DNA of 5,220 nt, taken from positions 1-5,220 of the forward strand of contig CAMYWS010000103.1 of NCBI GenBank assembly GCA_947302865.1, written 5' to 3'. The notes below the pieces were generated by a model, which was not told where the DNA came from, ran no database searches, and saw only the letters and a list, made by a program, of their open reading frames with translations. The DNA comes from an uncultured Clostridia bacterium (GTDB taxonomy: Bacteria > Bacillota_A > Clostridia > Christensenellales > CAG-138). Position numbers and translations under genes: made by a program. Each line of letters begins with the position of its first letter. Position 1 is the stretch's first letter. Below are positions 1 through 5,220 of this stretch, one piece after another.

Positions 1-3
1 TTT

Positions 4-8
4 CTCCT
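4..8 (-). promoter_or_regulatory. Shine-Dalgarno of the next gene off the left edge (expected ntpA)
   Basis: AGGAG followed by AAA runs off the left edge just after the ntpG stop. A start codon should lie within a few bases outside the window. In the ntp gene order the next gene is the catalytic A subunit; that identity is inferred, as none of its coding sequence is visible. Confidence 0.65.
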
Positions 9-9
9 G

Positions 10-333
10 TTATGAATTGCTCAAAATATCCAGACCGACCGCCTTTTCGACGTTGTCCTTGATCGCCTGCATGCCGATCCCCTGCGTTCCGGACGCGTCC
101 GGGATCGGGATGATCGCGGGATACGGTTCCCCCGCAAACTCGCGGATCGTTTCGTCACAGGCGGGATAGTACGTTTCCGTCACGTACACGACGGCATACC
201 CCGTCCGCGCCAGCCGGTGCAGCGTTCTGTTCGCCGTCTCGCCGTCCGTCACGTCATATACCTCGATCCCGACCGCCTTGAACAGCAGAACGGAATCCCG
301 GTCTCCGATGACCGCACACTTACCGTTCGCCAT
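10..333 (-). CDS. ntpG: V/A-type ATPase central-shaft subunit F (NtpG)
   Basis: This 107-residue cytosolic protein is the small subunit of the rotating shaft. It binds subunit D inside the catalytic hexamer. Two conserved blocks identify it: the first strand and loop CAVIGDRDSVLLFKAVG at 6-22, and PAIIPIPDASGTQGIGM at 72-88, with EKAVGLDIL near the C-terminus. The compact alternating strand-helix pattern and the length are standard for the family. The ATG at 333 lies 14 bp inside the end of ntpC and has only weak Shine-Dalgarno matches upstream (GGTG at 344-341), so translation probably depends on ribosomes finishing ntpC. It is called G in E. hirae and F in Thermus or archaeal naming. The gene is complete and ends with TAA near the left edge. 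Confidence 0.96.
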   Translation of the reverse strand: MANGKCAVIGDRDSVLLFKAVGIEVYDVTDGETANRTLHRLARTGYAVVYVTETYYPACDETIREFAGEPYPAIIPIPDASGTQGIGMQAIKDNVEKAVGLDILSNS

Positions 334-1309
334 ACAGTTTCACCAGCCTTTCACGAATCACGCTGTCGGCGAGTCCGTTGCGTTTTCCCGTAATGATCAG
401 GCGCACGGCTCTTCCCTCGCGTTCCTTCGCAAGATAATAGCCGATGATCGGATAGATCGTTTCGCTTTCGTACTTGTGCACCGAAAGCAGCGAAACCAGA
501 TAGTTGTCCCGTGCCTTCTCAAGCTCTGCGATGCTGCCGGTCCGCAGCATGGCGTTGAGCCCCTGAAGAAGCGCTTCCTGACATACGCTCTTTCCGAGGA
601 TCTTGTTCAGCGAATCGAATGAAAACTCGTACGCGTTGAAAAGATCGATGTACCTGACGCCGCCCTCCGGCAGGATGACCTCGTCGAGCGTTTCGATGGA
701 CGCGCCCATGGCGCGAAGTCGCAGAAACGTCAGGACGTTGTCGAAATCCGCCATCGCGCGGAAGTACTGTGAAAAGACGGGATACTTTTCCGATTGCTTC
801 AAAGCATGCGCAAGATATGCGCGGTCGAGCGTGATCGAGATCTTCTGCGGTTCGACGCGGATCTCCAGACGTTTTTCCAACTCGTTCAGCGCGTCGTGGA
901 TGATCTCCGGGAGCGCGCCGTATTGCTTATCCTTGACATAGGCGGTCAGCGTTTCGCAGTCATACAGTCCGCCGGGCGCAAAAGCAGTCTCGCTCTGATT
1001 CAGAAGCCGCGCCTTCAGCAGCACTTTGAGGTTCTGCACGTCCGCACGCAGCAGAAACAAGTCCGTGATCGCGGGATTCGGGGAAAGCTCTCTGACTTCC
1101 TGCATCGCATCGGTCATTTCCCGTTCGATCATCCGCTCGACGTCCGCTTCCGTTGCATCGGACAAACTGCCGTAGCGAATGTCGGACAACGCGCGCATCG
1201 CATCCGAAGCGGTACCGTCCAGCATGCGCTGTATCGTCTGCGGCTCGATAAGCCGCTTATGCAGCGCGGACAGTCTCGCACATGCGTATGCGTAACTCGG
1301 TTGCGGCAT
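320..1309 (-). CDS. ntpC: V/A-type ATPase subunit C (d-subunit, rotor-shaft adaptor)
   Basis: This 329-residue soluble, helix-rich protein sits as a socket on the cytoplasmic face of the c-ring and joins it to the central shaft (D and the F-type subunit NtpG). Three related segments fit the known threefold repeat of this fold: LLRADVQNLKVLLKARLL near 86-103, FRAMADFDNVLTFLRLRAMG near 183-202, and a third starting near 280 with PIIGYYLAKEREGRAVRL and ITGKRNGL. LDRAYLAHAL at 161-170 is also typical. There is no signal peptide or membrane helix. The length is close to the family norm of about 320-350. The ATG at 1309 has a strong AGGAG (1320-1316) with 6-nt spacing, and the gene starts 14 bp after ntpE. 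Its last 14 bp overlap the start of ntpG in another frame. Confidence 0.96.
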   Translation of the reverse strand: MPQPSYAYACARLSALHKRLIEPQTIQRMLDGTASDAMRALSDIRYGSLSDATEADVERMIEREMTDAMQEVRELSPNPAITDLFLLRADVQNLKVLLKARLLNQSETAFAPGGLYDCETLTAYVKDKQYGALPEIIHDALNELEKRLEIRVEPQKISITLDRAYLAHALKQSEKYPVFSQYFRAMADFDNVLTFLRLRAMGASIETLDEVILPEGGVRYIDLFNAYEFSFDSLNKILGKSVCQEALLQGLNAMLRTGSIAELEKARDNYLVSLLSVHKYESETIYPIIGYYLAKEREGRAVRLIITGKRNGLADSVIRERLVKLYGER

Positions 1310-1315
1310 AGCTTT

Positions 1316-1320
1316 CTCCT
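1316..1320 (-). promoter_or_regulatory. Shine-Dalgarno of ntpC
   Basis: AGGAG within the purine-rich run GAGAGGAGAAAG, 6 nt before the ATG at 1309. It starts inside the short gap after the ntpE stop and makes ntpC independently well initiated. Confidence 0.75.
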
Positions 1321-1323
1321 CTC

Positions 1324-1896
1324 TTACCGGAATAGGATCTTTGCGACGTTCGTTTCCTCCGCGTCGCGAAGTTCATGCAGGATCGCTTTCATCGAGCAGT
1401 CCTTCTCGTAACCGTCGCCGTACAGGATGAAGCCCGCTTCCGCGTCCGCGTCCTTTTCGGACAGCTTCACCGCAAACGGCAGCGCGGCGATCACGTTTCT
1501 CAGCACTTCGCGATCGACCTTCGCAGGCGCGACGACGTCGTGCTCCTTCGCTTCCCTGAAAAGGATCGAACGGAACAGCGCTTCGCGCTTCTCATTGGAC
1601 AGCGTGAGCATTCTCCGATACGTTTCGGTGAACACGCTGTCGATGAGCGCGCGTTTTGCGCGAAGCGTTTCCTTGCGTCCGTCGAGCTCTGCGCGCGTAC
1701 GGCAGCCGTTCAGGATCACGCTGATCTGCTGCTTGCGTTCTCTTTCCGTCTGCTCGGCTTTTCTGGCGATCTCTGCGTCCCGGGATTCACGGATGCCGCT
1801 TGCGGATGCTTCCGCGTCGGCAAGGATCCGATCGGCCGCTTCCTGCGCGTCCGCTATGATCCTGTCGATGAGGTTTGCTGCACTCTCGTTTCCCAT
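1324..1896 (-). CDS. ntpE: V/A-type ATPase peripheral-stalk subunit E
   Basis: This 190-residue soluble protein pairs with NtpF to form the peripheral stalk and caps the catalytic head. The N-terminal part (about 1-85) is a charged, alanine-rich helix. It begins with an apolar 11-residue periodicity (I13, I24, I35) and two similar blocks, IIADAQEAADR and ILADAEASASG. The C-terminal part (about 86-190) is the globular head-binding domain, with the family-typical AEAGFILYGDGYEKD at 152-166 and an ending in VAKILF. Size and layout fit family E subunits. The ATG at 1896 has GAGG at 1906-1903, six bases upstream, and starts 15 bp after the ntpK stop. The position between K and C agrees with the ntp operon order. 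No odd features or missing domains are seen. Confidence 0.94.
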   Translation of the reverse strand: MGNESAANLIDRIIADAQEAADRILADAEASASGIRESRDAEIARKAEQTERERKQQISVILNGCRTRAELDGRKETLRAKRALIDSVFTETYRRMLTLSNEKREALFRSILFREAKEHDVVAPAKVDREVLRNVIAALPFAVKLSEKDADAEAGFILYGDGYEKDCSMKAILHELRDAEETNVAKILFR

Positions 1897-1902
1897 ACCG
1901 TG

Positions 1903-1906
1903 CCTC
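1903..1906 (-). promoter_or_regulatory. Shine-Dalgarno of ntpE
   Basis: GAGG on the coding strand, 6 nt before the ATG at 1896, within the 15-bp gap after ntpK. It supports the chosen ntpE start. Confidence 0.65.
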
Positions 1907-1911
1907 GTTTC

Positions 1912-2394
1912 TTACATGATGCCGAAGACAAGCAGGAAGGAGATGAGCAGGGACAAAACGGCGTAGGTCTCGACCATGATCGCCATGACCATGCCCTTAC
2001 CGCTTTCGGTGGGCTTCTTTGCGACCATGTTGATGCCGGCGACGGCGACTCTGCCCTGATAGATCGCGGAGATCAGACCGCCGAACGCAATAGGAAGACT
2101 TGCCAGAAAGAAACGGATCCCGAGCGCGGTGTTTGCCTCGAGCGCTGCAAGCTTCGCCGCATCGCCCATCAGACCGGAATTGCTCATGATAACGATGGCG
2201 ATCAGAAGGCCGTAGATGCCCTGCGTACCGGGAAGAAGCTGCAGAAGCAGGCACTTACCGGAAAGATCCGGATTCTCCGAAACGACGCCCGCAGACGCCT
2301 GACCTGTGATCCCGACGCCGATCGCGGAACCGATACCTGCCATCAATGCTGCAATGACCGCACCAGCGGTGGCCCAGATTGCACCCCAATTCAT
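1912..2394 (-). CDS. ntpK: V/A-type ATPase c-ring subunit K (proteolipid), Na+-type site
   Basis: This 160-residue protein is the ring-forming rotor subunit. It has four hydrophobic helices made from two fused c-like hairpins (about 5-29 and 48-70; 93-117 and 134-158). As usual in this family, the first hairpin has no carboxylate (LPGTQGIYG) and the second carries the ion-binding glutamate, E142 in MVETYAVL. Aligned by eye to E. hirae NtpK, all its sodium ligands are present: L54, T57, Q58, Q113 and E142, with Y61 in place of the tyrosine that hydrogen-bonds the glutamate. Na+ transport is therefore the likely function, although coupling was not measured. The polar stretch between the two hairpins is longer than in E. 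hirae by about 12 residues. The ATG at 2394 has a strong AAAGGAG 11 nt upstream in an A-rich leader, which suits a subunit needed in many copies. Confidence 0.97.
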   Translation of the reverse strand: MNWGAIWATAGAVIAALMAGIGSAIGVGITGQASAGVVSENPDLSGKCLLLQLLPGTQGIYGLLIAIVIMSNSGLMGDAAKLAALEANTALGIRFFLASLPIAFGGLISAIYQGRVAVAGINMVAKKPTESGKGMVMAIMVETYAVLSLLISFLLVFGIM

Positions 2395-2426
2395 GTTGTT
2401 TGTTTCTCCTTTACCGTAATAGATTT
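2395..2426 (-). promoter_or_regulatory. A-rich translation leader before the c-subunit gene
   Basis: The 32 bases between ntpI and ntpK read about 53% A and 31% G+C on the coding strand, well below the surrounding genes. They contain a strong AAAGGAG (2412-2406) followed by AAACAAACAAC up to the ATG. An unstructured A-rich stretch around a good Shine-Dalgarno would favour high initiation, which fits the roughly ten-fold need for c-subunits. The base content is seen directly; the enhancer role is inferred by analogy with the enhancer before E. coli atpE. Confidence 0.55.
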
Positions 2427-4415
2427 TTATTTTGTTACCTGAACGTGTTTTGTGTTATAGGAAAGCGGTCGGAATTCCTTTCCGCCGGATTCGTAGAACT
2501 TTCCGTAGAACTCGACGTACTGCAGTCTCGCGCAGTGCACGAACGCGCCGAGCGCGTTGATCGCGACGTTGAACGTGTGCAGCAGGACGAGCAGTATGAT
2601 GCTGCCGATCGCGCCGATGACCTTCATGACGGGATTTGAAGCGCCGGCAAGCATGCTGCAGAGCATGTTGAACACCTGCCCGATGACGCCGGTCGCAATG
2701 CCGAGCGCGAACAGACGCGCATAGGACAGGATATCGGCCAGAACGCTCGTGACGTCGTACAATCCGCCGAGCCCACTTGTCAGCCGTTTCAGCGGGTTGC
2801 GTTTCCCGCGTCCCTTGAACAGAACGACGAGCAGCGCGCCGACGCCTGCCGCGATCAAAGCGGGCATGGTGACGGATTTCGGCAGGGGGATCGTGAATCC
2901 GGCCATATTCGCTATGGCGGGGAAGAATCCTACGACCAGTCCGAGCGTAATCAGTACCCATGAGATCTGATCGAAGACCGCGCTCTGCCAGTCTCCCTGA
3001 CGGAATTTATCATACGCGCCGACAAGATAGCCCGCAACGATGTGCAGAATGCCGAGCCCGAAGCAAAGACCGAGCATGATCATCGGATTGCTCATGGGAT
3101 CGAGCAGCATCGGGAAGATGCCGAGCTTTTCAAAGAGCTGCGAGATCTGATCGAAAACACCGCCGAGCGCGATCGTGGACGCCGACGCTTTGGTGATGCC
3201 GAAGAACGAGCCGGTCAGAACGCCCCAGACGATCGTGGAGAGCCCGCCCCAAAACAGCACGCGGGAAATGCCCGCGCTCATGCCGGTCGGCTTTTTCTTT
3301 TTGATATACAGCCACGAGCCGAGCATCAGCAGGATGCCGTAGCCGGTATCCGAAAGCATCAGACCGAACAGCAGGATATAGAAGGGCGTCATGTACGGCG
3401 TGCCGTCGATCGTTCCGTAGGCGGGACGCGAATACAGCGTCTGCACCTCTTCGAACGGCTTGACGAAACTGCCGTTTCTGACGACGGACGGCGGCTCTTC
3501 GCCTTCGATCGGATCGCGTGTCTCAAAACTGTACGCGTCGGTGACGTCGCGGATCGTCTGCTCGGTCTTTTCGACCTCGTCCTCTCTCACCCAGCCCTCA
3601 AGCACGAATGCGTGCGCCGTATAGCTGAGGTCGTTTCGCGCGGAAAGCCGGTCGGCGTCGATCGTTTCCGCGTCCAGCGCGTTCTGCAGCGTCTCGATCG
3701 TTTCGCCGTGCGCTTCCAGTTCCTTCTGCGTTTCGCCGTACTGTACGTCGATCTCAGCGATCCTGCGGTCGAGCGATTCGATCGCCTCAAGCGGCGTTCC
3801 CGCAAGCTTCGGGAACACATAATCCTGCCAGTCGATCGTCTTCAGGAAGTTCTGCACGGCGCGCACGTCGCTTTCCCTGCAGGCAAGGATCGCCGGGACC
3901 GTCGCGCTTTCACCCAGAAGCTCGGCTTCGAGGTATTCCTGTTCTTTGACGCGCTGTACGTCCTTCGATGCGCAAAGTCCGATGAAGTAATGCACGCGCG
4001 GCGTATTTTTGACGGATTCCATCGGCACGGTCAGTGCGGTCCACGGCTCGAGCGAGGCGCGTACGGAGACCGTCTTCTCACGCTCCGCGAGAAGACGCGC
4101 CTGCGTATGCGTCAGTTTTTCGATCTCTTCTGTCGTCTTCTCGGCTGCGGGAACGAATTCCCGAATTCCTGAAAGCGTCATTTCGCGCTTCTGCGGGCTC
4201 AGAAAGCCCGGCTTCTTCGCGTATGGCTTGACAGCGCTGATGGATTCGGCAAATCTCTGTATGCGCGCGTTGATCGCGTCCGCTTCCCCGTTCTGCACAT
4301 CGCCTTCGGTCAGGCGGATGATCTCCACCGTACCGGCTTTCTGCAGCGCATTCAGGATGGCGTCCTGATCCGATTTCAGCGCGACCAGAGACAGGCGCTT
4401 CATCGCTACGATCAT
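2427..4415 (-). CDS. ntpI: V/A-type ATPase membrane subunit I (a-subunit)
   Basis: This 662-residue protein is the stator of the membrane motor. It provides the two half-channels through which ions reach the c-ring. Residues 1-340 form the cytoplasmic arm: it opens with the family-typical MKRLSLVALKSD, has coiled-coil stretches near 90-118 and 213-250, and carries the conserved FVLEGWV at 270-276. From about 342 the membrane half begins with TPFYILLFGLMLSDTGYG, and roughly seven or eight hydrophobic segments follow (near 343-370, 386-406, 445-467, 483-500, 516-533, 553-583 and 597-628). Two arginines match those essential in the family: R567 in LSYARLFALG and R630 in HCARLQYVEF. The length is normal. 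The ATG at 4415 is preferred over the one five codons on because it fits family N-termini and overlaps the ntpF stop. No strong Shine-Dalgarno precedes it, so translation is probably coupled to ntpF. Confidence 0.97.
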   Translation of the reverse strand: MIVAMKRLSLVALKSDQDAILNALQKAGTVEIIRLTEGDVQNGEADAINARIQRFAESISAVKPYAKKPGFLSPQKREMTLSGIREFVPAAEKTTEEIEKLTHTQARLLAEREKTVSVRASLEPWTALTVPMESVKNTPRVHYFIGLCASKDVQRVKEQEYLEAELLGESATVPAILACRESDVRAVQNFLKTIDWQDYVFPKLAGTPLEAIESLDRRIAEIDVQYGETQKELEAHGETIETLQNALDAETIDADRLSARNDLSYTAHAFVLEGWVREDEVEKTEQTIRDVTDAYSFETRDPIEGEEPPSVVRNGSFVKPFEEVQTLYSRPAYGTIDGTPYMTPFYILLFGLMLSDTGYGILLMLGSWLYIKKKKPTGMSAGISRVLFWGGLSTIVWGVLTGSFFGITKASASTIALGGVFDQISQLFEKLGIFPMLLDPMSNPMIMLGLCFGLGILHIVAGYLVGAYDKFRQGDWQSAVFDQISWVLITLGLVVGFFPAIANMAGFTIPLPKSVTMPALIAAGVGALLVVLFKGRGKRNPLKRLTSGLGGLYDVTSVLADILSYARLFALGIATGVIGQVFNMLCSMLAGASNPVMKVIGAIGSIILLVLLHTFNVAINALGAFVHCARLQYVEFYGKFYESGGKEFRPLSYNTKHVQVTK

Positions 4416-4726
4416 ACCGTTGCTTCAATCCTTTCCATCAAATATGCGATCGCATCGGGGACGTGCCGCTCCGCGACGCCGATCAGCTTCTGCGTTTCCG
4501 CTTTCGCTTTGTCGGTCACCTCGGCCGCCATCGCTTCCCCGTCCGTCTGCGCCTGACGAAGCATTTCCGCCGTATGCGTGCGCTCGGACTCAGCCGCCGC
4601 GGCGATCGCTTCGTCCGCGTCAGTCCGTTCCTTTGCGACGCGCTCCCTTGCGGTGCGGTTGGCTTCCTCGAGGATCGCGTCGGCACGGGACTCCGCTTCC
4701 GCGATCCGTTCCATGATACTTGTCAT
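4412..4726 (-). CDS. ntpF: V/A-type ATPase peripheral-stalk subunit (NtpF; also called G or H)
   Basis: This 104-residue protein is almost wholly charged residues and alanine, with no membrane segment and a predicted long helix. It is the small partner of subunit E in the peripheral stalk, which holds the catalytic head still against the membrane a-subunit. Residues 8-51 show an 11-residue spacing of apolar positions (I8, L19, V30, I41) and of small ones (A15, A26, A37), as expected for the right-handed coiled coil of this stalk. The first ATG is chosen because GGAG at 4736-4733 sits 6 nt before it; a second ATG at residue 5 is less well placed. The function call rests on composition, size and position as first gene before ntpI, as in E. 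hirae, since the family has weak sequence signatures. The stop overlaps the ntpI start in an ATGA arrangement. Confidence 0.87.
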   Translation of the reverse strand: MTSIMERIAEAESRADAILEEANRTARERVAKERTDADEAIAAAAESERTHTAEMLRQAQTDGEAMAAEVTDKAKAETQKLIGVAERHVPDAIAYLMERIEATV

Positions 4727-4732
4727 ACGCTT

Positions 4733-4736
4733 CTCC
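4733..4736 (-). promoter_or_regulatory. Shine-Dalgarno of ntpF
   Basis: GGAG on the coding strand, 6 nt before the ATG at 4726. It sets the ntpF start at the first of two nearby ATGs. The 21-bp gap after upp has no room for a terminator and promoter. Confidence 0.7.
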
Positions 4737-4747
4737 GTTTCGAATGG

Positions 4748-5220
4748 TTATTTCGTGCCGAACAGACGATCGCCTGCGTCGCCGAGACCCGGGACGATAT
4801 AGCCGTGCTCGTTCAGCTTCTGGTCGATGCACGCAACGTAGATATCGACGTCGTCATAGACCTGCCGGATCGCTTCGATGCCTTCCGGCGCTGCAAGCAG
4901 GTTGACGAGGCGAATGCTCTTCGCGCCGCCTTCCTTGAGCACGCGGATGCCTTCGATCGCGGAATTGCCTGTCGCCAGCATCGGATCGACCAGGATCGCG
5001 TCGCGCTCCTCGATGTCGTACGGAAGCTTGCAGTAGTAGCTGGTCGGCTTCAGCGTGTCGGGATTGCGGTACATGCCGATGTGTCCCATTTTTGCGCTCG
5101 GGATGAGGTTCATCATGCCGTCCGCCATGCCGAGACCGGCGCGGAGGATCGGGACGATCGCGATCTTTTCGTTTGCAAGCACCTTGAACGTGCTCTTGCA
5201 GATCGGCGTTTCGATCTCCG
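4748..5220 (-). CDS. upp: Uracil phosphoribosyltransferase, 5' end cut off by the window edge
   Basis: This enzyme of pyrimidine salvage makes UMP and pyrophosphate from uracil and PRPP in the cytosol. The visible part is 156 codons plus TAA, reading in frame from 5218. The family is usually about 209 residues, so roughly the first 50 are missing beyond the right edge. The visible reading frame opens with [16 protein letters not shown], which leads into the conserved [14 protein letters not shown] segment. The PRPP-binding loop follows as [11 protein letters not shown], then AAPEGI, and the uracil-binding C-terminus [21 protein letters not shown] is complete. A GTG at 5182 is an internal valine and not the start, because family-typical sequence continues upstream of it. 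The gene ends 21 bp before ntpF on the same strand with no terminator between them, so co-transcription with the ATPase genes is likely. The identification is secure; the start and promoter lie outside the window. Confidence 0.97.
   Translation of the reverse strand, partial: EIETPICKSTFKVLANEKIAIVPILRAGLGMADGMMNLIPSAKMGHIGMYRNPDTLKPTSYYCKLPYDIEERDAILVDPMLATGNSAIEGIRVLKEGGAKSIRLVNLLAAPEGIEAIRQVYDDVDIYVACIDQKLNEHGYIVPGLGDAGDRLFGTK

Noticed and set aside
794..1411. A 205-codon plus-strand frame over ntpC and the end of ntpE
   Set aside because: It is antisense to conserved ntpC sequence, with no ribosome binding site or family signature to support it.
1375..2442. A 355-codon open frame on the plus strand across ntpE and ntpK
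   Set aside because: It is antisense to two certain genes and spans their junction. Its product is rich in Arg, Asp and His with no recognisable domain. It arises from the codon bias of the GC-rich genes on the other strand.
3042..4172. A 376-codon open frame on the plus strand inside ntpI
   Set aside because: It lies wholly antisense to the well-supported cytoplasmic arm of ntpI. Its composition is dominated by Arg, Asp and Glu without motifs, as expected for a shadow frame.
4727..4747. Possible terminator or promoter between upp and ntpF
   Set aside because: The gap is only 21 bp, has no stem-loop with a T-run, and is largely taken up by the ntpF Shine-Dalgarno.
1511..5160. Many CGATCG palindromes (about 17 by hand count against one or two expected by base composition), resembling a HIP1-like motif
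   Set aside because: Most occurrences fall in one codon phase as NCG-ATC-G (for example Ala-Ile or Thr-Ile before a codon starting with G). Preference for ATC and for G-ending codons explains them without a dedicated motif. A codon-shuffled control would settle this.
5180..5182. GTG at 5182 as the start of a short 144-residue phosphoribosyltransferase
   Set aside because: In-frame, family-typical sequence ([10 protein letters not shown]) continues upstream to the window edge, so this is an internal valine of a normal-length upp.

Overview
The window lies inside one minus-strand operon for a bacterial V/A-type (rotary) ATPase. The DNA is fairly GC-rich by eye. It has purine-rich AGGAG/GGAG ribosome binding sites, tight gene packing and a gene order equal to the Enterococcus hirae ntp operon. 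Together these suggest a Gram-positive, Clostridia-like Bacillota, possibly an uncultured gut-type lineage. That placement is inferred from gene content and style only.

Layout in the direction of transcription (right to left): a 5'-truncated upp (uracil phosphoribosyltransferase, 5220-4748); 21 bp; ntpF, the small peripheral-stalk subunit (4726-4412); ntpI, the membrane a-subunit (4415-2427, overlapping ntpF by 4 bp); a 32-bp A-rich gap; ntpK, the c-ring subunit (2394-1912); 15 bp; ntpE, the large peripheral-stalk subunit (1896-1324); 14 bp; ntpC, the rotor-to-shaft adaptor (1309-320); and ntpG, the central-shaft F-type subunit (333-10, overlapping ntpC by 14 bp). A Shine-Dalgarno sequence at 4-8 points to a further gene starting just off the left edge. 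By family synteny this should be the catalytic subunit ntpA, followed by ntpB and ntpD.

The genes encode all of the membrane motor (I, K), the peripheral stalks (E, F) and part of the central shaft (C, G). The hexameric A3B3 head and subunit D are not in view. NtpK carries every residue of the E. hirae sodium site, so the enzyme is predicted to move Na+ rather than H+. NtpI carries both conserved arginines of the ion path. Whether it mainly hydrolyses or synthesises ATP cannot be read from the sequence.

There is no promoter, terminator, mobile element, tRNA, rRNA, CRISPR array or long non-coding stretch in the window. No new system was found. The points most worth a second look are the intact Na+ site, the placement of upp directly ahead of a V-type instead of an F-type ATPase operon, and the A-rich leader before the c-subunit gene.
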